A stretch of DNA of 64,000 nucleotides from Geobacter sp. UBA2189 (GTDB lineage: Bacteria; Desulfobacterota; Desulfuromonadia; Geobacterales; Pseudopelobacteraceae), in NCBI GenBank assembly GCA_002328035.1, contig DCVL01000051.1, forward strand, positions 1-64,000, given 5' to 3'. Below the pieces are notes generated by a model, which did no database searches, had not been told where the DNA came from, and saw only the letters and a program-made list of their open reading frames with translations. A program made the position numbers and the translations under genes. Shown here piece by piece: positions 17,366 to 26,016 of the stretch. The number at the start of each line of letters is the position of its first letter. The first letter of the stretch is position 1.

Positions 17366-18283
17366 TTACTCAAAGAACTTGGCTGCTGCTGAGCTGATAG
17401 TAGCAGAGTTTTCTGGATATGCAACCCAGTGCATATCCGGTTCTTTCCTGAACCAGGTCAGTTGACGTTTTGCAAAATTACGGCTGTTCTGCTTTATAAG
17501 GTTAATCATCTGCTCACGATCAATCAGTCCGGAAAGATATGATGTAACCTCCTTGTATCCTATGGCCTGCAAGGGTTTTGAATCAGCAGGGACACCTTGT
17601 TTCAGCAGGTTCTCAACCTCATCAATAAGTCCTGCAGCTATCATCATTTCGGTTCGTTTGTTAATCCGTTCGTACAGTAGGTTGCGTGGCATATTAAGGC
17701 AGAACTGCAGGCTGTTGTATGGGGTTTCTGAAAATTGATGTCTGGCTTGCATCTGAGACAATGGAATGCCGGAGCTATAAAATACCTCCAAAGCACGAAT
17801 TATTCGGTTTGTGTTGTTTTGATGCAGCCTGTTTGCCGTTTCAGGGTCAACCTTGCCTAATTCAAGCAGTAACTGTTCTGCCCCTTCTTTCTCAAGACGT
17901 CTCCTTAACTCGTTTCTCAATTCGGTATTTTCGCCAGGAGCGTCGATTAAGCCTCTGAGTAGTGTTCTCAGGTACAGGCCTGCTCCACCGGCTATAATCG
18001 GATTCTTTCCACGCATTACAATATCATTAATTGCATTTGCTGATGCTGTTCTGAAGTCTGCTGCTGTAAATGACTCCGTTGGTTCAAATATATCCAGGAG
18101 GTGGTGTGGTATGCTATGGCGTTGTTCCAGGGTAGGTTTTGCGGTTCCTATATTAAAAGAACGGTATACCGTCAAGGAGTCAGCGCAGATAATCTCACCT
18201 TTCAGCTCTTTGGCGAGGCTGATTGCCAGTTCGGTCTTTCCTGAGCCGGTTGGCCCTGCAATGACAAGTATCTTCGGTTTCAT
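17366..18283 (-). CDS. miaA: tRNA dimethylallyltransferase (MiaA)
   Basis: Transfers a dimethylallyl group to N6 of A37 in tRNAs reading codons that begin with U. At 305 residues it is standard. The P-loop GPTGSGKTELA is at about 10-20; DSLTVYRSFNIGTAKPT and HHLLDIFEP are family motifs for substrate and cofactor. The GAGLYLRTLLRG segment is near 99-110. It overlaps mutL by 4 bp (ATGA) and is followed 11 bp later by hfq, so mutL-miaA-hfq is one operon. Confidence 0.97.
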   Translation of the reverse strand: MKPKILVIAGPTGSGKTELAISLAKELKGEIICADSLTVYRSFNIGTAKPTLEQRHSIPHHLLDIFEPTESFTAADFRTASANAINDIVMRGKNPIIAGGAGLYLRTLLRGLIDAPGENTELRNELRRRLEKEGAEQLLLELGKVDPETANRLHQNNTNRIIRALEVFYSSGIPLSQMQARHQFSETPYNSLQFCLNMPRNLLYERINKRTEMMIAAGLIDEVENLLKQGVPADSKPLQAIGYKEVTSYLSGLIDREQMINLIKQNSRNFAKRQLTWFRKEPDMHWVAYPENSATISSAAAKFFE

Positions 18284-20052
18284 GTTCTGTGAAACAACTT
18301 CTCGAGCTCTTTAATTGTAATATCGTGGGAGACAGGGCGGCCATGCGGGCAGTGTGCAGAAAAGTTTGTACGATCCATATCCTTTAGCATTTCCTCCATC
18401 TGTAGACGATCAAGGGGATATCTGCCTCTGACAACAGAATGACAGGCAACACGGGCAAGCAGTTCATCGCGAGTGACATCAAAGCTTGAACTGCTACCGT
18501 TCTCAAGGAGTTCAGAGAGAAGATCGCGCAGCAGAGCAGTGTATTCAAGTCCTGATGCTATGCGGGGGATAGCGTTAATACGCCATGTATTACTGCCAAA
18601 CTCCTCCAGCTCAAATCCGAGCGAATTAAGAACAGAATGGTAGCGGTGGATTATGTCTGCTTCTGCGAATGAGATCTCAATAGTATCTGGCATGAGAAGC
18701 CTCTGTGATTCAACACCTCCTGACAAAAAACCGGATTTCAGCTGTTCAAATCGGATCCTTTCAAACGCGGCATGTTGATCGATTATTACAAGCCTGTCGT
18801 CAGCCTCGCAGAGTATATAAGCAGCCTTAAACTGGCCGATGACTCGCATGGTTGAAAAATAGCCTGATTTGCCCTCTATAAGTGTAGCTGTTTCTGGTGG
18901 AGAAAAGGTGGATGAAGGTTCAAAGACACTTTCTGGCTTGGGTGTTGTCATGAAGCGATTTAGAGCCTGCCTGGTTCCAGTCAGACAAGAATCCTCTGGG
19001 GAACTCGATGGACTGCTGCCTGGGATTGATACTGTAAACTCCTGACGTTTCAGCCAGGGGGATTTACGCAGAGCATCTTCCAAAACTGACTGGATGGCAT
19101 CGTGAATATGACTGGAATGGCGGAACCTGACCTCATGCTTTGTTGGATGGACATTGACATCCAGTTCGCCTGGCGGCACTGTTATAAACAGGGCAAGCAG
19201 AGGGTAGCGACCCTTTTCCAAAACAGGTCTGAACGCCTGCATTACGGCATGCTGAACTACCTTGTCCCTTACAAAACGACCGTTAATGTAGGTAAACATG
19301 GTAGTTGAAGAGGAACGTGCAGCAGAAGGGGGAGTCAGGAAGCCGTTGATAGAGGCTGTAGCAGTAAAGCCTGAGACCTCAAATAGTGGGGTTTCCCGTG
19401 TGACAAGTTTTTGCATCCGTTGCAGCAGAGTCCCCTGAGGAATACGCAGTATCTCCCGTCCGTCATTGCGATAGCTAAATGATACATCCGGTCTGGAAAT
19501 AGCCAGACGGGTTATCAAGTCTCCGACATTAGCCGATTCAGTTTCAGCGCTGCGAAGGAATTTTAGGCGTGCGGGTGTGTTGAAGAAGAGCTGTTCCACT
19601 GTAATTTCTGTTCCTACAGCCATTCCGCAGACCTGTACAGCCCTGACGATTCCACCTTCTACTATAATTTCAGTGCCTTCAATGTTTTTAGATTCACGGC
19701 TCTTAAGGTTTATTCTTGAAACAGATGCTATAGAGGGGAGCGCTTCACCGCGAAAGCCCAGAGAGGATATGTTTTCAAGGTCATGATCGCTATCTATCTT
19801 GCTGGTTGCATGACGTTCAAGAGATAGCAGGGCATCTTCGCGTGACATGCCGTGTCCATTGTCGCTTACCCTTATAAGTCGACGACCTCCTGCTGTGATC
19901 TCCAGCTTGATATCATCTGCTCCTGCATCAAGGGCATTTTCAACCAGCTCTTTAACTACAGAAGCAGGTCTTTCAACCACTTCGCCGGCGGCAATCTTGT
20001 TAGCAAGGTTTTCAGAAAGTATTTTTACATGTCTTGACACGTTCGGTTCCAT
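18280..20052 (-). CDS. mutL: DNA mismatch repair protein MutL (endonuclease type)
   Basis: Mismatch repair ATPase that links MutS recognition to strand incision. At 590 residues it is within range. The N-terminal GHKL ATPase has NKIAAGEVVERP, DNGHGMS and GFRGEAL. The C-terminal domain has DQHAAFERIRFE at 425-436, which fits the DQHA(x)2E(x)4E metal-dependent endonuclease motif found in bacteria lacking MutH. Supporting C-terminal segments are ACHSVVRG and CPHGRP. The central linker (about 340-395) is Ser/Pro-rich. The start is odd: ATG at 20050-20052 lies directly after a terminator-like hairpin with no free ribosome binding site. A GTG four codons in would better fit the usual N-terminal length but also lacks a ribosome binding site. 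Confidence 0.95.
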   Translation of the reverse strand: MEPNVSRHVKILSENLANKIAAGEVVERPASVVKELVENALDAGADDIKLEITAGGRRLIRVSDNGHGMSREDALLSLERHATSKIDSDHDLENISSLGFRGEALPSIASVSRINLKSRESKNIEGTEIIVEGGIVRAVQVCGMAVGTEITVEQLFFNTPARLKFLRSAETESANVGDLITRLAISRPDVSFSYRNDGREILRIPQGTLLQRMQKLVTRETPLFEVSGFTATASINGFLTPPSAARSSSTTMFTYINGRFVRDKVVQHAVMQAFRPVLEKGRYPLLALFITVPPGELDVNVHPTKHEVRFRHSSHIHDAIQSVLEDALRKSPWLKRQEFTVSIPGSSPSSSPEDSCLTGTRQALNRFMTTPKPESVFEPSSTFSPPETATLIEGKSGYFSTMRVIGQFKAAYILCEADDRLVIIDQHAAFERIRFEQLKSGFLSGGVESQRLLMPDTIEISFAEADIIHRYHSVLNSLGFELEEFGSNTWRINAIPRIASGLEYTALLRDLLSELLENGSSSSFDVTRDELLARVACHSVVRGRYPLDRLQMEEMLKDMDRTNFSAHCPHGRPVSHDITIKELEKLFHRT

Positions 20053-20053
20053 T

Positions 20054-20079
20054 AAAAAGAGCGGGTAATTCCCGCTCTT
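20054..20079 (-). terminator. intrinsic terminator directly upstream of mutL
   Basis: On the minus strand, AAGAGCGGG and CCCGCTCTT form a 9-bp stem with a 5-nt loop followed by a T run. It is placed to end the prmA-rsmE-zinc ribbon transcript. The run stops one base before the mutL ATG, so the hairpin occupies the mutL leader. Confidence 0.85.
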
Positions 20080-20108
20080 GTAGAGACTCTGCAGTATAAA
20101 AATGGAGA

Positions 20109-20669
20109 CTATTTTTTGTCTGAGCTGCTCAGGTCGCTAAACAGCTTGTCAAAACCGTCATCATCGAATCCTCCCTGCTCAGCCCCCTTGGTTTCAGAGG
20201 TGCCAGGAACAGGAGTATCGTCCCATGAAAAATTGTTAAGTTCAAAGGCAGGCGAGGCAGGCTGCTTTGGAGTGGTTACTTCTGGTTTTGATGAAGTCGG
20301 GTTTTCAAGCAATGAGGCGAATGGATCCTGATCTGAGGATGAAGAAGGCGTATCAAAGGAAAATTGTATAGCAGAGGTAGAAGGCGCGTTGATTGCGAAT
20401 GGATCTGTCGGGGCATCCGGCTCTGCGACAGGTGAAGCAGCCTCCTCCTTTTGCAGATTGAAGGAGAACATATCATCCTGAGAATCTGATGAAGTGGCTT
20501 TATCTGCCTGCCTGACTCCAAGTTCCTCTGCCATGCTTGCACGTATAGCGGTTGGTAAAACCAGAGCAGAAAGCCCGTGGAGTTTTTTGAATTCAGTTAA
20601 ATCGTTAGAACATTTGCGACAGGAGTCATAGCTTTCAAAGCTTGTATAGCCACATTTTGGACATTTCAT
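20109..20669 (-). CDS. zinc-ribbon protein with long acidic low-complexity tail
   Basis: 186 residues. The N-terminal zinc ribbon (MKCPKCGYTSFESYDSCRKC) has two CxxC pairs at 3/6 and 17/20. The rest (about 60-186) is low-complexity, rich in Ser, Pro, Asp and Phe, with repeated DPF, SFD and FSWDD-like short motifs, probably disordered. There are no membrane segments. The start ATG has AGGAGGG at 6 nt. It lies 25 bp downstream of rsmE on the same strand and is closed by the hairpin at 20054-20079. Similar proteins (a CPKCG zinc ribbon plus a disordered tail) occur in related bacteria without a known function; the role is not assigned here. Confidence 0.75.
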   Translation of the reverse strand: MKCPKCGYTSFESYDSCRKCSNDLTEFKKLHGLSALVLPTAIRASMAEELGVRQADKATSSDSQDDMFSFNLQKEEAASPVAEPDAPTDPFAINAPSTSAIQFSFDTPSSSSDQDPFASLLENPTSSKPEVTTPKQPASPAFELNNFSWDDTPVPGTSETKGAEQGGFDDDGFDKLFSDLSSSDKK

Positions 20670-20693
20670 CTAAAACCCTCCTGATTTTCTGAC

Positions 20694-21443
20694 TCAGATA
20701 TCTCCCCACTTATACTGCACAATAGCTGTCATGGCAAGAGCTGCAGTTTCTGTCCGCAGTATTCTTTCACCCATAGTAACAGGTACAAAACCCCATAATG
20801 AGAATGTCTCAGCCTCTCCGGGTTCAAAGCCGCCTTCAGGCCCAACAGCAATTGCAATGCTGGAAGGTCGGGGGAACTCCTTGAGGAGATCTCGTAAAGG
20901 TTTTGGTTCACCTCGTTCCCAAAGTAACAGCTTCAGATCGGCATTGGCTGCGCTGGTTGCAGCAGCAGCGGCGGATGGATGCCATGTAACTGTTGGCTGG
21001 TCAAACCGTTCTGACTGTCTGGAAGCTTCTGCGGTGATCCGGATCCAACGTTCAAGGCGTCCCTGAAGTTTTTCACCAGATAGTTTTGGAACTGAACGGT
21101 CTGCCCTGAAAATGGAAAATTCTGCCACTCCCAGTTCAGTTCCCTTCTGTAGGACAAGCTCAATCTTCTCCCCTTTTGGCAAACCCTGAATTACGGTAAT
21201 TGAAGGGGCATCTGAAAATGCCGATGCCTCAATAGTCTCTGTCAGTCTTACGGCAGTCCATTCCTGTGTTATCTGGTCAATAACCCCGTAATGCCGTCTT
21301 CCCTGTTCATCTACCAATGTAACCTTGTCACCTGATCTAAGGCGCAGAACACGAGCTATATGGTGGTGCAGCGTGCCGTCATATGAGGCGTATCCGTCAC
21401 AGATGCTCCTCGAATTAACGATAAAACGTCTGCGCCCGCTCAT
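20694..21443 (-). CDS. rsmE: 16S rRNA m3U1498 methyltransferase (RsmE)
   Basis: SPOUT-class methyltransferase that methylates N3 of U1498 in 16S rRNA. With the start placed at ATG 21441-21443, which overlaps the prmA stop as ATGA, the protein is 249 residues, the normal size. An N-terminal PUA-like domain (HHIARVLRLRSGDKVTLVD) precedes the SPOUT knot: PKGEKIELVLQKGTELGV, then AVGPEGGFEPGE and GERILRTETAA near the C terminus, the typical SAM-binding knot loops. It is translationally coupled to prmA. Confidence 0.95.
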   Translation of the reverse strand: MSGRRRFIVNSRSICDGYASYDGTLHHHIARVLRLRSGDKVTLVDEQGRRHYGVIDQITQEWTAVRLTETIEASAFSDAPSITVIQGLPKGEKIELVLQKGTELGVAEFSIFRADRSVPKLSGEKLQGRLERWIRITAEASRQSERFDQPTVTWHPSAAAAATSAANADLKLLLWERGEPKPLRDLLKEFPRPSSIAIAVGPEGGFEPGEAETFSLWGFVPVTMGERILRTETAALAMTAIVQYKWGDI

Positions 21444-22357
21444 AATGGCTTCCCATAGTGCAGACAACGCCATTCTCCATCAGCCAGAGAGGCCTTGAAG
21501 TTGAGGCGAAGTGGATCGAAACCGTTACGCACCAGCTGCTCTCTCTCGCCCAGAATGCCTGAGAGGACAAGATCTCCTCCCGGTGAAAGATGTTTTATAA
21601 TGTCAGGTGCCATCCTAACCAGCTCTTCGGCGAGTATATTTGCCAGAATGATATTGTAGCTTCCTTCGAGCTGTTTAATGGAAGTGGTACTACAGTTGAT
21701 CTTTTTCTCTACTCCGTTAAGGATAAAATTCTCCGTGGCAACGAGCACAGCCTGTGGATCAATATCAACGGCGTCAATCTCTGCCGTACCCAGCTTGGCA
21801 GCCGCGATCGCCAGGATTCCGGAGCCGGTGCCAAGGTCAAGGACTCTTATAGCGCCGCTTGGTAATCCGGTTGAGCATAAAATAGACTCAAGGCATTCAA
21901 GGCAGAGCCTTGTCGTTTCATGGCCTCCGGTTCCAAATGCCATTCCAGGGTCAAGAAGTATAACCTTGCGTTCTTCATCTTTAGCCTGCTCTTCCCAAGA
22001 AGGGGTTATCAGGAGGTGTTCCCCGATTTTAATTGGTTTGAAATGAGCCTTCCAGGAAGTTGCCCAGTCCTCTTCTCCCAGTATGGAAACATTTGGAGTC
22101 AAAGAGGCTAACTGGGATGATATTCCGGTAAGAATCTGTTTAATCTCGTAGAGATGCTGTTCGATATTGCAAGGGATATTAAAGTAGCAGGTTATTTTTG
22201 TTACAGAGAGCTCAGTGATCTCTTCAGTTGAAAAGGTGTCAACATTACGGTTGTCTGTACATACTCCGCAACCAGACAGGTCAGAAAGATAGTCTGCCAG
22301 ATATTCGGTGAACTGATTGGGAACTTCCAAGGTGACCTGATACCATGCTGAAGCCAT
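21440..22357 (-). CDS. prmA: ribosomal protein L11 methyltransferase (PrmA)
   Basis: Trimethylates L11 using SAM. At 305 residues it is standard. A small N-terminal substrate-recognition domain is followed by a linker and a class I methyltransferase fold: EEDWATSWKAHFKPIKIGE, DPGMAFGTGGHETTRLCLE, VLDLGTGSGILAIAAAKLG (SAM motif I), and NILAEELVRMAP (motif IV-like NxxA). It is the first gene of the prmA-rsmE-zinc ribbon unit; about 180 bp separate it from the divergent PPDK regulator gene. Confidence 0.96.
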   Translation of the reverse strand: MASAWYQVTLEVPNQFTEYLADYLSDLSGCGVCTDNRNVDTFSTEEITELSVTKITCYFNIPCNIEQHLYEIKQILTGISSQLASLTPNVSILGEEDWATSWKAHFKPIKIGEHLLITPSWEEQAKDEERKVILLDPGMAFGTGGHETTRLCLECLESILCSTGLPSGAIRVLDLGTGSGILAIAAAKLGTAEIDAVDIDPQAVLVATENFILNGVEKKINCSTTSIKQLEGSYNIILANILAEELVRMAPDIIKHLSPGGDLVLSGILGEREQLVRNGFDPLRLNFKASLADGEWRCLHYGKPL

Positions 22358-22535
22358 TGGTGACCCTTAAAGGAGGGATATTGGCGGAACAGCCCGCCGA
22401 AGTAGGCAGAACGTAGCAGAACAGAGAGGCCGTTACAACAAAAAACCTTGACAATCATATATCTCATGGCTAATTTTCATTAAAAAAAAGCAATCCAACG
22501 GTTATCCAAACGAATTTTTCATGGGGGTTGTTTGA

Positions 22536-23342
22536 GTGAAAAAAATCTATGTGCTTTCGGACTCTACCGGAGAAACTGCTGAACGGGTAGTAAAAGCTGC
22601 TCTTTCACAGTTTGGAGGTAGTGATGTACAGATTGTCCGTCTGGCAAAGGTAACCAACCAGAGTGAAGTGCAGCAGGCCGTGGCGACTGTAACGGCTGAT
22701 GAAGGTTTGCTAGTTTACACTCTTGTGGATTCTTCTCTCGCGATTGCAGTACATACCATAGCAGAGGAACATGGCCTGATGGCCTTTGATCTCCTTTCCC
22801 CCCTTTTGCACAGCCTTTCCGTTTTTCTTGGTACAATGGCACAATCAACTCCAGGGTTGCTGCATCAGATTGATACTGACTATTTCCGCCGTATGGAGGC
22901 GGTTAACTTTACTGTAAAGCATGATGACGGTCAGGAAACCAGAGGCTTAAGCAAAGCTGACCTGGTTCTTGTTGGAGTATCACGTTCATCAAAGACTCCA
23001 CTCTCTATGTACTTGGCAAACAAGGGATATAAGGTGGCCAATGTACCTCTCGTTAAAGGGATTGAACCGCCTGAAGAACTTGAAGGGATCGAACCGCAGA
23101 AGGTTGTTGGGTTGATAATAAACCCGAAACGTCTAGTGGAGATAAGAACCTCACGTCTGGTTACTATGGGGCAGAGCATGAAAAACAGCTATGCCGACTA
23201 CGAAAAAGTGGAAGAGGAGATCTCTTACTGCCGTCAGTATTTTCGCCGTCACCCCTCATGGGTTATCATTGATGTTACTACCAAGTCTGTTGAAGAATCT
23301 GCATCAGAAATTCTGCGGCGCCTTGGAAGTCATAACGCCTGA
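22536..23342 (+). CDS. PPDK/PEP synthase regulatory kinase-pyrophosphorylase
   Basis: DUF299-family bifunctional regulator. It inactivates pyruvate phosphate dikinase (or PEP synthase) by ADP-dependent phosphorylation of the Thr two residues before the catalytic His and reactivates it by Pi-dependent removal. At 268 residues it is standard. The start is GTG at 22536 with a GGGGG stretch upstream. Signatures are YVLSDSTGETAERVVKAAL at the N terminus, the P-loop GVSRSSKTPLSMYLA near 150-164, and GLIINPKRLVEIR. ppdK in this window has the GGMTSH target. Phylogenetic placement would be needed to separate the PDRP and PSRP types; the presence of ppdK and absence of ppsA here favours PDRP. Confidence 0.93.
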   Translation: MKKIYVLSDSTGETAERVVKAALSQFGGSDVQIVRLAKVTNQSEVQQAVATVTADEGLLVYTLVDSSLAIAVHTIAEEHGLMAFDLLSPLLHSLSVFLGTMAQSTPGLLHQIDTDYFRRMEAVNFTVKHDDGQETRGLSKADLVLVGVSRSSKTPLSMYLANKGYKVANVPLVKGIEPPEELEGIEPQKVVGLIINPKRLVEIRTSRLVTMGQSMKNSYADYEKVEEEISYCRQYFRRHPSWVIIDVTTKSVEESASEILRRLGSHNA

Positions 23343-23381
23343 TTTGATTTTTATACTAATTTGTTTTTAACAGGAGGAGCC

Positions 23382-24053
23382 ATGAGGATACTTGTGGTTG
23401 AAGATGAAAAAAAAGTGGCGGCCTTCATCAAGAGGGGACTTGAAGAAGAAGGGTATGTTGTTGACACTGTTCATGATGGTGAGGGAGGGATCCGGAAGGT
23501 TCAGGAGATAGAATACTCACTGCTGATTCTGGATGTAATTATGCCACGCAAGGATGGTATATGCGTTTTATGTGAACTTCGTCAGGCTGGCCTGAAGCTG
23601 CCCGTTCTGATGCTGACAGGAAGAAATGCAACGGATGACATAGTTACAGGCCTTGAAAGCGGGGCTGATGACTATCTTACAAAGCCATTTGTTTTTGCAG
23701 AGCTCTCGGCACGGGTGAGGGCGCTCGTAAGGAGGGTTGGTCGTGATCGTGGGGCTGAGCTGACAATAGCAGATTTAAGGCTGGATCCGGTTACCCGTAA
23801 GGTCTGGCGTGCTGATAAAGAGATAGTTCTTACTATCAAAGAGTATGGGCTGCTTGAGTTTCTGATGCGTAATGCCGGTACTGTTGTTACACGCACTATG
23901 ATTGCTGAAAAGGTTTGGAAACACTCTTTTGAATCTTTTACAAATATCATAGATGTATATGTTAACTACCTGCGCAAGAAGATTGATTCCGGTTTTGATA
24001 AAAAGTTGATTCATACCATTCGCAGTCAGGGTTATATACTCAAGGTTGAATGA
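23382..24053 (+). CDS. OmpR-family response regulator
   Basis: 223 residues with a receiver domain (MRILVVEDEKKVAAFIKRGL, phosphoacceptor Asp51 in LLILDVIMP, LMLTG threonine and LTKPF lysine present) and a C-terminal winged-helix DNA-binding domain (LTIKEYGLLEFLMRNAGTVV, IIDVYVNYLRKKID, IHTIRSQGYIL). It most resembles the CusR/CopR/QseB group. The start is ATG at 23382 behind GGAGGAG. No histidine kinase is adjacent; the next gene, after 29 bp on the same strand, is an HtrA protease, pointing to envelope stress as the likely regulated process. Confidence 0.93.
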   Translation: MRILVVEDEKKVAAFIKRGLEEEGYVVDTVHDGEGGIRKVQEIEYSLLILDVIMPRKDGICVLCELRQAGLKLPVLMLTGRNATDDIVTGLESGADDYLTKPFVFAELSARVRALVRRVGRDRGAELTIADLRLDPVTRKVWRADKEIVLTIKEYGLLEFLMRNAGTVVTRTMIAEKVWKHSFESFTNIIDVYVNYLRKKIDSGFDKKLIHTIRSQGYILKVE

Positions 24054-24082
24054 GAGGAATAATCAATATGGAGGTTTTACAG

Positions 24083-25477
24083 ATGAAATCAGTTAAGTTT
24101 CTTGCAGTTTCTATTATGCTGGTAGTTTCCTTCTTCTGTATGGGGGCTCTCAATCTTGAAGCAAAACTGATAAGCCCCGATTTTGTTGAACTTACAAAGA
24201 GGCTTAACCCTACAGTCGTGAATATAAGAACGGTTAAGCATATCAAAACCAGAATTGGCAGCCGTTCAGTAAATCCTTATATGGGGAATGATCTCTTTGG
24301 CGATCTCTTTGGGCAGTTTTTCGGGCAACAGGCTCCCCAGCAGCCGCGCAAACAGCAAGGTATGGGGACAGGTTTCATTATAAGCGCTGATGGTTATATC
24401 CTTACAAACAATCATGTGGTTAATGGCGCAGATGAAATAATGGTTAAGCTCTCTGACGGTCGTGAGATTAAGGCAGAGCTTAAAGGGACTGACGACAAAC
24501 TGGATGTTGCGCTTCTGAAGATTAGTGACAAGGTGCCACTTCCGTTCGCTGAATTAGGAGACAGCGATCAGCTGGAGGTAGGAGAATGGGTTATGGCCAT
24601 AGGCAATCCATTTGGCCTGGCTCATACCGTTACAGCCGGTATAGTAAGCGCCAAAGGGCGGGTAATAGGTAGCGGTCCATATGATGACTACATCCAGACT
24701 GACGCGTCTATAAATCCGGGTAACTCTGGAGGCCCATTGTTTAGTGGGACAGGTAAGGTAATTGGCATAAATACAGCGATCATCGCAAACGGGCAGGGTA
24801 TAGGCTTTGCTATACCGATCAATATGGCCAAGTCTGTTGCTGAGCAGCTAAAATCAACCGGCAAGGTTGTCAGGGGGTATCTGGGGGTCAACTTTGATAA
24901 ATTAAGTCCCAATCTTGCTAAATCACTCGGTTTGAAGTCAGAGAAGGGAGTGATTATTACACATGTTGAAAAGGATTCTCCCGCTGATAAGGCCGGTCTT
25001 AAGGTAGAGGATGTAATTGTTGAGTTCGATGGAAAGTCAGTAAATGCACAGACAGATCTCCCTAAAGTAGTAGCTGCCGCTCCGGTTGGAAAGGATGTAA
25101 AAGTCACAGTATTCCGTAAGGGCAAAAAGCTGGCGCTGACGGTTAAGGTTGGACGTCAGGGGCTTTCTTCGGTTTCTGCTACTCCATCCACTGCCGGCAT
25201 TGGTATAAGCATACGTGAGCTCTCTCCTGAAGTTGCGCGTCAGTTGGGTCTTAAGGAAACTAAAGGGGTGGTTGTCTCAGATGTCAAGTCAGGTTCCCCT
25301 GCTGAAGATGCCGGTATGGTCAAAGGGGATCTGATAATTGAGTTTAACGGTAAACAGGTAGATACCATTGAAGTCTTTTCGGAATTGGCTGCCAAGGTAA
25401 ACAAGGGGGATGTTGTACGACTCCTGTTGCGCCGTCCTGACGGCACCTTTGGCTATGTTGCAATAACTGCGGAGTAA
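24083..25477 (+). CDS. Do-like periplasmic serine protease (HtrA/DegP family)
   Basis: 464 residues. Signal peptide at 1-27 (MKSVKFLAVSIMLVVSFFCM, ending near LEAK). The trypsin-like domain has the catalytic triad His111 (NNHVVNGAD), Asp141 (LDVALLKI) and Ser215 (NPGNSGGPLF). Two PDZ domains follow (about 270-360 with VEKDSPADKAGLKVEDVIVEF, and about 370-460 with VKSGSPAEDAGMVKGDLIIEF). It degrades or refolds misfolded periplasmic proteins. The start is ATG 24083 with GGAGG 8 nt upstream, in preference to an ATG 33 nt earlier that overlaps the regulator. It forms an operon with the OmpR-type regulator and is closed by a strong terminator. Confidence 0.95.
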   Translation: MKSVKFLAVSIMLVVSFFCMGALNLEAKLISPDFVELTKRLNPTVVNIRTVKHIKTRIGSRSVNPYMGNDLFGDLFGQFFGQQAPQQPRKQQGMGTGFIISADGYILTNNHVVNGADEIMVKLSDGREIKAELKGTDDKLDVALLKISDKVPLPFAELGDSDQLEVGEWVMAIGNPFGLAHTVTAGIVSAKGRVIGSGPYDDYIQTDASINPGNSGGPLFSGTGKVIGINTAIIANGQGIGFAIPINMAKSVAEQLKSTGKVVRGYLGVNFDKLSPNLAKSLGLKSEKGVIITHVEKDSPADKAGLKVEDVIVEFDGKSVNAQTDLPKVVAAAPVGKDVKVTVFRKGKKLALTVKVGRQGLSSVSATPSTAGIGISIRELSPEVARQLGLKETKGVVVSDVKSGSPAEDAGMVKGDLIIEFNGKQVDTIEVFSELAAKVNKGDVVRLLLRRPDGTFGYVAITAE

Positions 25478-25486
25478 GCTTCATAT

Positions 25487-25520
25487 ACAACGGGGCTGCA
25501 TAAATACGCAGCCCCGTTGT
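25487..25520 (+). terminator. intrinsic terminator after the HtrA protease gene
   Basis: ACAACGGGGCTGC (25487-25499) pairs perfectly with GCAGCCCCGTTGT (25508-25520), a 13-bp stem with an 8-nt loop. There is little T run on the plus strand. It also faces the convergent NifX-like gene. Confidence 0.85.
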
Positions 25521-25557
25521 ATTAAACTAGATGAAATTGTTTCATTTAGGCTTGAAC

Positions 25558-25971
25558 TCAGGCAGAAATTACAGGAACCTCTTTTTCCATTATCCCATTA
25601 GCCCTTTTTACCACCAGCTCCTCAATTCCGCTAAAATTAACCTTCAGGGTGTTCAGGATCTCTTCACGGTTTTTGGCCTTCACTACAACAGGCTGGATCT
25701 TCTTCTCAGCTGCCATCCTCTTAAAGTTCGGACTCATGGAAACTGCGGCAACACAGTCGCAGCTGCCAAGGCTCTTTATTACCTCTGATAATTTGCCAGC
25801 GCTGTCATGCTCTTCATCAAAGTCGCGCATCTTGTTCTCGGCCTCCCCATCGTAAACGGGATCTTTGTCAGGATAAATGTAAAATTTTACAAATTTTTCC
25901 GAATCTCCAAAATGCTTTTCCCACAACGTCCCGTCTTTAAAAGTTCCAAATATTACAGCTAATCTCTCCAT
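25558..25971 (-). CDS. NifX/NifB-like small protein (uncertain)
   Basis: 137 residues, cytoplasmic. The region SCDCVAAVSMSPNFKRMAAE followed by KKIQPVVVKAKNREEIL resembles the alternating strand-helix pattern of nitrogenase cofactor-binding (NifX/NafY-like) domains, in which a variable protein is recognised through a pocket with a C-D-x-V pattern. The N terminus (RLAVIFGTFKDGTLWEKHFG) fits an alpha/beta start of this fold, and the middle is acidic. There is no nif cluster nearby. It lies 45 bp downstream of a flavin oxidoreductase on the same strand, so the two may be co-transcribed. The family call is a pattern-based guess; it could be an unrelated small protein. Confidence 0.5.
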   Translation of the reverse strand: MERLAVIFGTFKDGTLWEKHFGDSEKFVKFYIYPDKDPVYDGEAENKMRDFDEEHDSAGKLSEVIKSLGSCDCVAAVSMSPNFKRMAAEKKIQPVVVKAKNREEILNTLKVNFSGIEELVVKRANGIMEKEVPVISA

Positions 25972-26016
25972 CGGCGTTACCCCTTCTTTTTATAGTCTTA
26001 AATTGAGTACATAAAG

